A DNA stretch of 64,000 bases from Archilochus colubris (GCA_023079485.1 CM041084.1:98808467-98872466); one strand, 5' to 3'. Counted from the stretch's first letter, positions 42,140-54,552 are shown. Numbers and translations are program-made. The notes: a model not told the origin generated them from the sequence alone.

Positions 42140-42415
42140 TGTTCATTGCTTCACCTTCAGAACGTCTGGTGGACACAGCATATACAAAAGCCTCATGTGT
42201 AATAGAAGGTCAAGTCCTGAGTGTTTTCCCCTTGTTAAGTGAGCAAACCTGTAGTACATGCTGTCAATGCCCTGACACTGTAGTTGCACTCTATGTTGGC
42301 TTTGGTGATAAAGGACTTCCAAAAATGATGACACTCTTACCCCAGGCAGAGCTGTCAGATGGTGGTACTGGGGGGGTCCTGTTTATGGCCCTGTTTCACC
42401 TGGAATACTGACATG

Positions 42416-42437
42416 GTCATGATTCTATGATTCTAAC
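42416..42437 (+). mobile_element. Possible CR1 tail remnant
   Basis: CATGATTCTATGATTCTAAC carries two units of the CR1 terminal repeat 280 bases after the PIEZO2 exon. The preceding sequence lacks the usual AAGGTCCCTTCCAACC motif, so it may be a highly eroded copy or a coincidence. Confidence 0.4.
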
Positions 42438-43454
42438 CCCCCAAAAACCATCCACTTGAAGACTGTGCCCCCAGTCTGGATTTGTTGATATTTGAGAATT
42501 AAATGTGTGGTCTTAGATTTTTAATCCAACTTTATTTTACATACTTTTTTTAAACATCACTCTCATCCTGACTTTATACAGCTGCCTTAGTGAAAAAAGC
42601 TAAAAAGGCTTACTGGTAGAGATGACAAGTAACTGTCTACATAAGACATCAACGTATCACATACCAAATTTTACAATTTAAAATATGAAAAAAATTAGAC
42701 AAACCCATAGAGACAGAAACCATTTAAAATGCATTACATTCTTGCTGTCTATAAGGAGCCTGTTGCCTGTCTAAAGGCGTGGCTTTGAAAATCAACGAAA
42801 CTTTGGATTCTGTGATCTTTTGGTGGAATTTGCAGTGAGGATATCACCACATTATTAAAAAAGTGATGTTCTCTGCCACCTTGTATCCTGTTGGATGAGA
42901 TTGCTGATGACAGCACTTCAAAGCACCACTTGAATCTTGCTTGTTCCTGTTTGCCTGAATCTCCCTCATAATAGGACACAAAATATCACACAATGCTGAA
43001 GTCAAACATATAAATCTCATGTTTTCTGATGGAAACAATGTGAAGAGCATCCTTCAGAAATTAAGCTGGTTTCATGACACCACTAAAACAATGAAGGGTT
43101 TTAAAGAAGTCCTGAGTTTATACTGCCTTACCTGATACTGACTTGGGTAAAAATTTTTCCTCACAAATTCGTTGTCAGGGGTTATGGAAATTCAGACCAT
43201 TTTAATGATCACAGTTCCCTAAAGAAATGGAAAATCTAAACGCTGAGTATAGCAACATCTGAATTTACAGGGTCTCTGGGAAATTCTTACCTGAAAAATT
43301 TTGGCACTATTTGGTGATTTCCTGGCCAACTTTAATGTTGACTTTTTTTTTTTCCTGCCAGTGTAGTTCCTTAGCAGTTTGGATTTACCCCTCAATTCAC
43401 TGTTTTCTTGTTTCCTTAGCTTGTAGATACCCTAGGTTCTTCTTTAAGCACTAG

Positions 43455-44100
43455 TGTCATAGGTTTAACCAACAACCAGTTGACAGAGGCTCTGTTATTT
43501 CCCCACTACCCTCCCAGAGGAAGATAAAAAGGAAAATAAGGAGAGAGACTTCAAGGTTGCAAAAAAAACAGAAGAAGTTTAGTGAAAAAATAAACAGTTG
43601 TAGCAATAGTGATGGTGAATTACATACAAATATGTAAATATGGAACCCACTTTCCTCAGTTGGTAGTTATTTCCTGACCAGAAAAGTCCCAAACTGAACT
43701 CAGCAACAGATGAGGGTGCCTGAGTCCAGGGTCCCAGTGAGAGTCTGCAACAGCCTTAGAAAGAACAAGCTGGTCCTGCTCAAGAAGGTGGTGGGAGACA
43801 ATCTGTCTTGAACAGTATTTTTCACCAAAAAGAAAAGAGAAATTAGAAACAGCAGCAAAGATACCAAATAAAGTCCAATCCCACCAGCAGACCAGAAGAG
43901 GGCTCTCTTAGAAGAATTTTATACTGAGTACCATGGCAAGGAGCACTGGCCCATTTGGGTCATCTGCCCCATCCTTATAGGCACAGCAGCTCTCCCCCCC
44001 TCTCCCTACTACAGCTTGGCAGCCCCTGGTGGGGTCTCAGAAGGTCTCAGGTGCATATGGCTGTAGGCAATTTTTGCACTGCTTCTCTCAAACCAGGACA
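43455..44100. mobile_element. Avian LTR-like element, about 646 bp
   Basis: It starts TGTCATAGGTTTAACC and ends TCAAACCAGGACA, imperfect inverted ends of the TGTCCTGGTTT...AAACCAGGACA type. I associate this type with abundant avian endogenous-retrovirus LTRs. The interior fits that family: purine-rich AGGAAGATAAAAAGGAAAAT near the start, CCAGTGAGAGTCTGCAACAG in the middle, and a GCAGCTCTCCCCCCTCTCCC stretch. No target duplication is obvious at the edges (CTAG before, AATTG after), which suggests age. No coding region remains. Family assignment is from memory. Confidence 0.65.
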
Positions 44101-47100
44101 AATTGTTTACAGAAACTCATTCTTTCTTACCTAAGTGTGCATTTCTGTGTCCTGCTTGTAATTGTGGCCATTAGTTTGATTCCTCCTGGGGGGAGGGGGA
44201 GTGTAAAGCTTTTCTTGAAACTGCTGAGGAGAATTTTGGAGGAGTTAGGGATATTGTTTTAGGGTGACTCATTAAGCTGTCATCCGTTCTCTTTTAAACA
44301 AGAGAATGAAGAGAGGAACGAGGAGTTTTAGAATTGGGGCACATAGTGACAGTACCAATGACTCTAAGTGGAAATACAACTTTTTTTGTACAGTTTTCTT
44401 CTAGTTTTTCCTATTAGTTACTATTTTGAGGTGGGGGGAGGAGGCAAAGCTCAAGAAAATTCTTTTCTTTTCTCTGTTTGTGCATCTGGTTTCTGTTGAT
44501 GCAGATTTTCACATAATCAGCATATGGGGAAAGCTGTAAAAGAAAGAACTTTATCTTCCAGGCTCTAGCAGGAGGAAGCAGGGCAGACTTACATTCATGT
44601 TGTGAAAAGTGTATTCTGACCTATCCTAATTGTGATGGCTCACAGTTTTGCTTTTATTTTAGCTAGACTACATGCTTATCTTTTTTAAATAAATTTGAAG
44701 GATTTACCAACATTATATCCTGCCATGGTGCATTTTGCAGGCTAGGTTCATTTAAGAAGATAATCTCCGTGGAATTTTTTTGTTTTAAGCCATTGGTTTT
44801 AATCCATTCACATCTTTTTGTTTTGTTTTGATTTATAATTATTTGGTGTGGTTATAGTAGTATCAATTGACAGAGTTAGCCATGGTGCTTCATAGTCTTG
44901 ACACCTGAGGTAAATGAAAAGTACAAAGGATTGCACAAGGGTGGTGTTATTATGTGATATTCATTAGTGGGATATGAGTAATAAATAGATCAAAGTCAGA
45001 TTTCCAAAAATTCTTTAGTGGGATAGCTTTGAATTATACCAAATCTAGAGTAAATTACAAGTAGCTTGAAAGAGTTACAAAACAGAACTAGGAATCAGGT
45101 GAGAAATAGGGTGCTTGTGAGATCTTGTCTCTTAGCTACAGAGTTAAAATCTCTCACCCCTCAGCAAAGAAGCCATCTTCATGCAGTGTTACACCACAGA
45201 AGTGGACAAGATCTGATTAGCATTTGTATTTCTAGCCTTAATTCCTACATTTATGTCATGTTTCTGTGCTCTTCTATCTCATCATGCTGTTTTTCATCCT
45301 GTTCCTACCAGTCATTCTAAGAAACTAAGACATTGTCATTTGTCAGGGACCCCTATCAATTGAGCAGGCTCAGTTTATGAAGACTGCAGGAGCATTCAGT
45401 GGAGCCAGCAAAAACATAAAAGTGTTGGTGCTTAAAGCTTAATGACTGAAGGTTTTTCCTGTTCTTTTTTTTTTTTTCCCCTTAAGTATTTGTCTTGAAT
45501 AAAATAACAACTAAGAGGAAGCAATATTAATCCTTAATTGTGAAGATAAGGCACAGTCTCCTGTCTCTGCATATGTTAGTGTGTTTGTTTTAAGATACTA
45601 CCTGTCAGGTGAAAAACAAAACAAAAGCCTCTTCTAAAGTAGAGGAGACATCTCCTTCATTTAGAGCTGAAACACTGAGTAATTTAAGATGTAGTTCAAT
45701 GTGTTGTTTGCAGACATATTACTTTATTGTTCATGAACCTGGATGAATAAGAGAAGGTGTATTCAAGAGCACTTATGTGCAGCTGAAAATGTATTTGGTT
45801 AAACCTCTTATTCAGCTCTGTCAGTTGTTTATAATCCTTGAAATTGGTGACTACAAAGCTGAATAAACGGCAAAATGTACTACTCTGCATGAAGCAACTG
45901 TAGTTAAACTGAAGTTTAACTGTAAATAAGATTCCTTGTCCATAGGAGTAATTTAAAACTTGACTAATTTTCAATCTTTGCTGATGGGAACTGCTTTTGT
46001 TGGCAGATATCTCTTTGCATGTGCTGTAAAACCAGGTGATTTCTACACAAATTATGTCTAAAATCAGGAACTGATAGGTTGGTAGTTCTCTGGAGATGAC
46101 AAATAGTAAACTGTGCAGTAGCCTACTTTCTAATCTATTTGATTGTGAGATTACTGTATTAGTGATCTTGTTTGCTTGTGTCTAAAGTCTACTATAACAA
46201 TGATGTCCTTTTGCTTAAAGGTTTGTATACGCTGTTGTGACAAAACTAATAAAGCATAACTATGTGCATTCACCCTTTCTTGGGCCAATAGCTCATTTGG
46301 TAGTACTAAATAACTGTTATATGTGGCTTTTATTTTCCTGTAACAGAGGTGAGTTTGCATTTAGTTAGTTTGGTTAGCTTTCCTTTATTCAATTTCACAA
46401 TTTCTTGTTAATAAGACCTGTAACCATGTACATAAAAAAAGAGGAGATAAAAGTAATTTCACATACAGACTGGATTTTGCTGATTGCTTAACTTAATGGC
46501 AAAAAACTATGGGATTAGTTCTAAATGAAGATGCTGCTCAGCGTGACAAAATTTACATTATTTTATCTCAAAAAAATTAATTTGGTGTAGCAGTCAGATC
46601 AGTAAATATGATGTTTTAAAAACCTGTGGATTGATGAATTGAAATGGAACAGTGGAGTTCCTTTTGCAGACAGGGCTCGTGGTTTAGAATAATCTGGATG
46701 GCATTTCAGGATGCAGAAGGGTTGCAGTGACAAATTGGGATCGCTGAATATAGCTAAAGGACTTCTGTTGATCCAAAGGAATATGGCAAAATGTAAATGT
46801 TATTTTGATCCCCATATGTACGACCAAAACCTGTGTATGTACACATCTTTTCTATTGTGTATCTATATCAATAGTGGTCTTTTTACACTCTGCTGTACTA
46901 GTTTTCTGGAGCTTCATGTTATCAGTTTTAAACATGACTCTAGACATCTAAATTAAATGTTAAAGTTATGCTTTGGGGAGTAACTGGTCTCCTAGTTATA
47001 GGCTTCTCATGATGGCACCTTGAGTTGGCCATTTGAGCCTTTAGTGAGTCAAAAAAATCTTAAATTAGATGTGTCGTTTTATACCTGATCTACATTACAT

Positions 47101-47956
47101 AGTACTATGACTTTTGAACAAAGAAAAAGAATTTAAATTGTTTGTAGATAAAAAAAACAATCAACTTTCTGGAGTAGGGGATGTTCTGTTCTGAAAGAAC
47201 TTCAGTTTTTACCTTTTCAAGGTTTTTTGAAGATTGAATATGGATGAACTGCTGCTTAAAGTATGTATGCAGAAATCACTCAAAAATAACTTCCAAAAAC
47301 CCCAAACAAAACTGAACAGCAGATTGCAAGCTATATATATTAAAAAAGGGGTAACAAAATTTCTCTCTGTCACTAGTCCTTTTAAAACCATGTCCGTCCC
47401 ACTGTGGGCAAATGTCATTCTTAAAGCTGTAATACAGGACCATTCACAAGGAATGAAACATTTAAAGAATAGAACTGCCTAATGTATTTGCTAATAGATA
47501 CAATGGAGAAGTCTTTTCATGTCTGCTGGTGAGGAATGGTGATTGCAAACTTAAGTGGCTTTCTCTGTATCAAAAATTTGAATATATTATGTCAGTAATA
47601 TTAATAATAATTTATAATGTTATTAATCTTCACATTATTAATAGCATTTGATGGAAAGCACAAATGTTGTAGAAGTTTTTCTGTAACTATGTGCATAAAA
47701 AATTAATTTGAAGATTGGAAATACAGACTGATTTTGAAAAGACTTGCTCGTATGGAAATTCAATCAAATGTGCATCTTAAAGTTTACAAGTCTGTTACTG
47801 CTTCAGCCTAAGATGGTTTTAGTTCAAGCAGCTGGAGTTCATGATGTTTCTTAGCCTGATCTTGTAACATTTATATGACCTACTATTAGTGTCTTACTCT
47901 GGGGGTGTTGTAGTTGGACTGCGCCAAATAGGAGATAGGAGCCCACTTATTGCCAT
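44101..47956. other. Intronic DNA without a recognised gene
   Basis: Unique AT-rich sequence with a G-rich patch at 44185-44205 and a T-run at 45464-45477. No exon was recognised. Confidence 0.6.
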
Positions 47957-48655
47957 AGAATCATGGAATCATAGAATTGGCTGCGTTGGAAGGGACCTCA
48001 GAGATCATCAAGAGTAACCCTTGATCTACTACCACTGCAGTTACCAGACCATGGCACTGAGTGCCACATCCAGTCTCTTCTTAAATATCTCCAGACACGG
48101 AGAATCTACTACTTCATTTTGCAGCCCATTCCAATGCCTGATCACCCTCTCTGTAAAGAAATTCTTTCTAATATCTAACCTAAACCTCCCCTGGCACAAC
48201 TTAAGACCGTGCCCTCTTGTCTTGCTGAGAGTTGCCTGGGAAAAGAGACCAACCCCCACCTGGCTACACCCTCCTTTCAGGGAGTTGTAGAGAGCAATGA
48301 GGTCTCCTCTGAGCCTCCTCTTCCCCAGGCTGAACAGCCCCAGCTCCCTCAGCCTCTCCTCATAGGATCTGTGCTTGAGTCCCTTCACCAGCCTGGTTGC
48401 CCTCCTTTGGACCTGCTCCAGGACCTCGATATCCTTCCTAAACTGAGGGGCCCAGAACTGGACACAGTACTCGAGGTGTGGCCTCACCAGGACTGAGTAC
48501 AGGGGCAGAATCCCTTCCTTGGACCTTCTGGCCATGCTGTTCCTGATACAGGCCAGGATGCCATTGGCCTTCTTGGCTACCTGGGCACATTGCTGGCTCA
48601 TGTTCAGCTTCCTGTCAATCCAGACTCCAAGGTCCCTCTCTGTCTGGCAAATGCA
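47957..48655 (-). mobile_element. CR1 LINE with intact ORF2 C-terminal frame
   Basis: On the - strand, one uninterrupted frame reaches a stop near 48041. In order it encodes [80 protein letters not shown], then [20 protein letters not shown] and [14 protein letters not shown]. The tail is CCAATTCTATGATTCCATGA. This is the part of CR1 ORF2 downstream of the reverse transcriptase core, plus a short 3' untranslated end. The element is 5'-truncated, its CR1 similarity stopping near 48655. A frame extending to an ATG at 48689-48691 runs into unrelated flank. The lack of breaks makes it one of the younger CR1 copies here. It is antisense to PIEZO2. Confidence 0.95.
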
Positions 48656-50450
48656 CCCTTCTGAAAATGTAGCCAAAATAGAGGTAACCATTTTGTGCTT
48701 CTGAGGTGTAGGATTGAAATCCTATTGACCCCTGCAAGGGGTAAAAGCTGTATCTGTTTACTGGTTTTTTCAGCAGTATGGATAAGTTGTATGCTGCATT
48801 TCTGTTCTTCAAAACAGTTTTATCTTGTCTGCCAGAATGGACATTGGCAGGCTGTAGATCTAATCATGCACTAATCTCGTAATAAATTAAAATGTATGAA
48901 TTGGCTACACTGGTAAGGGATATGTTTTACATGTTTAAAACATTTCAATGAAAAATCATGGTTTTGGGTGGTACAACTTGAGTTTAGACCTTCCTTTTAA
49001 ATTTTCCCTATGCTTTTAAGAAATGTTTCACTTGCATTTTATCTCCGTAACCACTAAGATGATCTGTTCTTTTTCTGGAAAATGATTTATTACCTGGTGT
49101 CCTTAAGTGCTGAATAGAAAGTACTCTGGGCAGCAGTAGAGATGCTGATTAAAGTGGAGAACTCCTTAAGATGTCTTTGAAATTACTGACTATCTCTGCA
49201 CAAACTCATAGCATTAGTGTGAAAATTTATTTGTATCTCAGAAAATGCTTTTCAGCAGTTAAAAATGAGATTTCTACTGGATTGTGCATGTGTTTTTCCT
49301 GTGGAGGCACTCCAGGCTGCCACATAAACATTCTTTGGCTCAAAATACTGCATCTTTGCTGTTTCTCCATTTCCAGCATTATAAGTATTCTCTTGGGGTG
49401 AACAATGGAGCATGTTATTTATAATCAGTGGTGCAAATCCTGAAGTATTTATCCATGGAAGTTTTAGTAATGGATCAGTGAAAATCAAGTGATACCTTTA
49501 CATTAACCAACCTCAGAAGTCCTCTTGTGTATTTCGGGGCAGAAAACATTTCTCTTAAAGATACTGTGTGCTTTCTCAGTATTATGAAAAAGTTTTCTGA
49601 ATAAATTGATTAAAATTCTGTCCAACTAATTGCAAGTTTACTCACAAGTATGCCACCATCAGTGCTGGGTAAAGAAATCTTTCCTGTATTAAGTTGTTGC
49701 ATGTAATAAATAACACTTGTACCTTTCTCACTGCCTTGCAATGGTGTTCCCAAACCAGGTATTCCCCTGAAATTCTGCCTGAAAAGATAGGCTCCAGTTC
49801 CTGGGCTGGTTTAGTTCTTGGGTTCGACAGAAGAAATTTTAAGCAGGGTGTTCCATTAAGTTCTTGATTGGATGATTTGTCACCATTTCATTAGCATTTA
49901 TTATATAAGTACTGGCAATGTTTTTGGACCTGGGTGTGGCAGAAACTCAGCGGCACATTGATTGAAAGCTTGCAAAGAAATCCAAGTCAGAAGAGTTGAG
50001 GCAAGGAATGCAAAAGCCAGGAGGAGAAGATATCTATAAAGTTATTTTAAGTTGCAATTAAATTATTGGTAAAGGCTTTTTTGTGGGATTTTCAATGACT
50101 CTGGGTCTTTAGAAAGAATAAAATGCAAAGAGGGACAGTGCTCTTGGTAAAGAGGGCAAGAATTCTTCAGCAGGTTTTGAAATCAGGTGATTGCGGTAAG
50201 ATGTGTGATCTTTTTTCAGAGATGGTCGTGGAAACACTAAATTAAATAGGAAAATTCCTTTTTTTTCCCTTTTTTTTAAAGGGGATTAACTCTATAATGA
50301 TATTAAATTCAGGAAACTGTTCTCACTGTTAAACTTGTAAACTTGGAACATTTATAACTGTATTAGTTTCTGTATCTTAGTTTATTTTAAAGCAATATTT
50401 CTCCTCAGATGGTGAACACCTTCTGGTTTAGGAAAAAAAAAATCTGTTTA
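48656..50450. other. Intronic DNA without a recognised gene
   Basis: Unique sequence with poly-T at 50259-50278 and poly-A at 50432-50441. The poly-A run directly precedes the next CR1 remnant. Confidence 0.6.
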
Positions 50451-51155
50451 GGTTGATCTGGAAGTGATCTCCTTGTATGACCAGGTGACCTGCTCAGTAG
50501 ATGAGGGAAAGGATGTGGAAGTTGTCTACTTAGGCTTTGGTAGAGCCTTTGGCACCATTTCCCACAACATTCTCTTGGAGAAACTGGTTGTTCATGATCT
50601 GTATGGATGTATTCTTCACTGGCTAAAAAACTGAGTGGATGGCCAGGATTGTCCCCCTGTTCTTAGCACTGGTGAGGTTGCACCTTGAATACTGTGTTCA
50701 GTTTTGGGTCCCTCACTAGAAGAAGGACATTGAGCTTCTGGAGTGTGTCAAAGGAGGGCAACAAAGATGGTGAAAAGGTCTGGAGAAAAGTCATGTAATG
50801 TGTGAGGGAACTGGGGTTTAGTTTGGAAAAGCAGAGGCCTAGGAGAGATGTTATCACTCTCTACAACTACCTGAAAAGAGGTTGTAGTGAGGTGAGTGTT
50901 GGTCTCTTCCCCAATAACAAGTGATAGGATGAGAGGAAATGGCCTCAAGTTGTGCCAGGGGAGGTTTAGATTGGCTATTAGGAAAAATGCCTTCACTGAA
51001 AGGGCTGTGAAGCACTGGAACAGGCTGCCCTGGGAAGGGGTTGAGTCACTGTCCCTAGAGATAACTAAAAGATGTGTAGATATGGTGCTGAGGGACATGG
51101 TTTAGTGGTGGACTTGGCAATGTTAGGTTTATGGTTGGACTTGGTGCTCTTAAAG
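50451..51155 (+). mobile_element. Decayed, internally deleted CR1 LINE (part upstream of the solo LTR)
   Basis: The first part (to about 50645) matches the CR1 reverse-transcriptase region: DEGKDVEVVYLGF, then TISHNILLEKL, then WLKN followed by a stop. The sequence then jumps to the later ORF2 block around [14 protein letters not shown] at 50660-50720, so the intervening segment is deleted. It continues to CAGGGGAGGTTTAGATTGGC, ACTGGAACAGGCTGCCCTGG and GGTTGGACTTGGTGCTCTTAAAG, where the solo LTR interrupts it. Stops and frame changes are frequent. It is more diverged than the 28-kb and 48-kb copies. Confidence 0.92.
51150..51155 (+). repeat. Target-site duplication, left copy (TTAAAG)
   Basis: TTAAAG directly precedes the LTR and recurs directly after it. 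In other CR1 copies this site reads once, as CTTAAAGGTC or similar. Confidence 0.85.
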
Positions 51156-51479
51156 TGTAGTGTAACGAGGCAACCAGGTGCCACTAATTGCCAGGGAGTG
51201 AGCATGAGCTTGTGTCAAGCCCACCTGTGCCTAATTAGGGTGGGCTCCCACTGTGCATGAGCAGGACCAGGGGGCCAATAAAAGATGAGGCCTGAGACAC
51301 AGGCGGAGCTCAGCCCCGAGCTAGCTACCAGAGAGGCCAGTTGCTCTTGGAGCAACAGCACCGATCTGGGCTAGTCAACTCTGAGAGCCATAGGCTTAGA
51401 GCATTGCTTGTGAGTCTCTGCTGGAACACCTGGTTGGACCTTGGAGCGCCGTTCCCTAAGAGAGGTTCATCTTGCTACA
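51156..51479 (+). mobile_element. Solo LTR, 324 bp, nested in CR1
   Basis: It begins TGTAGTGTAACG and ends TTGCTACA, giving 5-bp inverted ends TGTAG/CTACA with the canonical TG...CA. It is flanked by the 6-bp direct repeat TTAAAG. GGCCAATAAAAGATGAGG at about 51273-51290 supplies an AATAAA motif that could act as a TATA-like box or poly(A) signal, which fits + orientation. It is clearly GC-richer than its flanks. No internal retroviral genes are present, so it is what remains after recombination between two LTRs. Six-base duplications are typical of ERVK/beta-type integrases, but the class is only inferred. Confidence 0.88.
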
Positions 51480-51525
51480 TTAAAGGTCTTTTTCAATTGA
51501 ATTAATTCTATGATTCTATGATTTC
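51480..51525 (+). mobile_element. CR1 3' tail downstream of the solo LTR
   Basis: TTAAAGGTCTTTTTCAATTG, then AATTCTATGATTCTATGATT, completes the CR1 interrupted at 51155. The first six bases are the right target duplication. Removing the LTR and one TTAAAG rejoins a normal CR1 end (GGACTTGGTGCTCTTAAAGG...). Confidence 0.92.
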
Positions 51526-54510
51526 TTTAGTTATTTTAGTGTTTCAAATTGTTCTCAGTCATGTGTTCCCTGCCCTGTGCTTTGGTTTTCAATAAGAGCA
51601 GTACTGTTAAACTTGGAGACAAAGATAAAAATGCCTATGAGGAGGCTGGAAAAAGGAAAACTACTGTGTGTGAGGGAGAAATAAGATGCAAGATGTTTAA
51701 ACGCTTAAGTTTTAAAAGGCTGAGTAATCTCCCTCCTGAAAGTAAGATTGAAGATCCTGAGATTGAGCAATTAAAATATTAGCTCAAATGGTGGAAAAAA
51801 AGAAGGAAGCAATCTTGCATATGAGCTCTTGTGAACTTTTGAGCTCTTGTTTTTCAAATTTTGGAATACATTTGGAAGAGAATAAATAAATATCTTTAAG
51901 GCAACAGGAAAAAAGAGGTGAAATGGAAATGGCTTTTCTAAAACTGGGTTGTGCTAAATATTTTGATAGGTGAATTCAAACAAAGTCCTGAGGAGCAGAG
52001 TGTTGAGACTCAAGCATTAAGAAAGATGCTAATATATGAGAGTGAGAACAGCAAATCTCTTATAACCTGAAATAACTTTTGTAGTTTTTCAGTCTGCAAG
52101 AGGAAATACTTGTCTTGGATTTGGATCAGGGGAATATTAGAGAAATTATTTTGGGGTTAAATGAGGATGCTGGCATATTCTATATGGTGGACCATATGTA
52201 GTTTCCCGAGTGACAACTTCTAATAAAAACAAGTGAGCATTGCATTTCAAAGTGGAATATGATCCTCTTAGGAACTAGAATATATCCTGTGGTCACTGGT
52301 GATATTAGGAAGTAGAACTAGTGACTCAGGTGATGTCTCTAAACCCACATTACCCTAAGAATTTCCTCAGTGTCTCCAATAAATCTGTGTATAAATGGTA
52401 ACAGTCAGATGATTTGCAGAGGTTTTCTATCCATATGTGGACATGTGTGCTTTGTGGAAGGTAAGAGGTTATTTTGCATTAAGCCAAATTAACAGTCAAA
52501 GGATAGAAACTTTCTGGTGATTTGGTCAATGTGATTGAAAATGTTGCAAGCCTTTGGAGTATTACTGAGTTTATCAATACTGTTTTCCAAGAGTTTGAGT
52601 CAGAAAAACTAAGTTCATTTATGGGAGTAGGGGTTGTCTTAGAGGATTATGTGTAGGTTTGGAAAAAAGGAAGAATATAAAACATTTGGGGTCTCCCTGG
52701 TCTCATTTCTAATACCAGTATATGTTAAACAACTGTTTTATTATGCTGTCATAAAGGAATTGGACAAAAAGCCAGTAAACTATTAGGTATGAGGTTTTAT
52801 TATTATGAGTGACCTCTAGGTGAGAGGAATTCCAATAAAAGCACTGCAATTTTTTAAAGGCAGTGCAGCTGTTCCAATTTATTCCACTGCTGTTGCCTTG
52901 TTTAAAGGCAGTCACACTGCAGTAAGGCCTGTCCTGAACCTACCTCAGAAGATAGTAGGATCTGAAGAAGAATTATAGTTTGAGCCCTGAACTTCATTAT
53001 CCATGAAGACAGGTGATGGCATTGGCATAACTTCTTGTAGTATCTTGGCACCAGGTTTTTGCTATGAATTACTCTCTGGTAGTACCAGAAATTGTTCCAC
53101 ACACAGTTCCTTAAAAATTCATACATAATCTACTTGTGATCTTTGTTTTTCTTTCTCATCTTACCTCTTTTTATTTCAGATAGGTTCTGGTTGGTAAGAG
53201 GGGGACCTGCTGCATTCCTGATTGAATGCTAAGCATTTGGGTTTTAGTTTTTGCTTTGTTTTTCATTCTGCATTTATTCCTCACACATGGAGGAGTGTGT
53301 ACATCATTTAAAAGGAGATTATTACGATGAAATAATACTGGAATAATAATAGAGCACACTGGTTGGTAGATGTCAAGCCCCTTTTATCAGACTTTATACC
53401 TGATCTTCACTTCCTGTGGATAATCCTGTGTCTATGATGAATCCCTGGGAGTCTGGAAAGCTTCAGGTGGGGATCTAGACTGGTTACTTCTTTTTAGATA
53501 AGCACTGTATTCCTATATCATAGTGATCTTCAAAGACAATCTCCACTGTAAAAGTGCTGTGGCCTGTATTCCTTTCTCCTTGTTGGTCCTGGGATTTAAG
53601 GTAATTGTTTCTTGATCACCTAGTGCAGCAGTTTGTGCTCCCACTGCATTATTTTCCCCCTTGAGATTAGAACTATCCTGTAACTATCCCTTGGTGCTAA
53701 GTGGATGAACAAGAAACTGGGAACACAAATAGATGCTATTTATGAACTACTTTTGAGAGTAAAAGGAAAACACTGTTTATTGATTGAAGTTCTGATTGTC
53801 CTGAAAAATCATTAGGTCCTGCAGTGATGCAGGCCCTGATATCTTCAACTGTATCTAGACAAGTATCTATGGAGGCTTTATAGATATGGTAACCCACTCA
53901 GCCTGTGGACCTGTCAGGCCTTTATGGACAGAGTGTGTGCTGAGTTTGGACCTCATACCTGAAAAGAGGATTAGAGGACTGGTTTTACAGATCTATTAAG
54001 TTGATAAAGACCTTAAGATCATTAAGTCCATCTGTAAGAACCATCCTGGTTCTTAGTGTCTTGTTTCTCAAGGGTACAGTGTCATCTATCTGGCTTCTGA
54101 TCTGAAGGCACTTTCCATAATTTCCCTGGTTTCTGCAGTACTAATTGATGGAAGCCATCAGAGGCACAGTTGACAAGGAAGTTTTTCAAGTCTTTGGAAA
54201 ATGTTAACACGTAGGTGGAAGAGGAATGTTGCCTCCTCTTGCTATCATTCGTTGCCTGAATGGTGGGCAAGCTGCCTTGAGTTTCAGTCATAGAAACTGA
54301 GTTTACAGCAAGAAAACTGCTCATTTGCAAACACTCACAAATCTTGGATTAAATTATTAATGGTAATGCTTTTTTTGTAACTACTGATTATATTCCAGCG
54401 ACAGTTAAGGCAAGTTTGACTTGGTAGTAAAATAAATAAGTAGCATTTAGCAGATTGCTCAGGGCCAGGGGTAAGTGAAAGTGTATGGGTACCAACACGA
54501 GGCACTAACA

Positions 54511-54552
54511 AGGTGCTGATTCATTTGCCTTTACCTGCCAAGATCAGCACCT
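54511..54552. other. Small hairpin, 10-bp stem
   Basis: AGGTGCTGAT at 54511-54520 pairs exactly with ATCAGCACCT at 54543-54552, across a 22-base loop. The stem does not extend. Confidence 0.6.
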
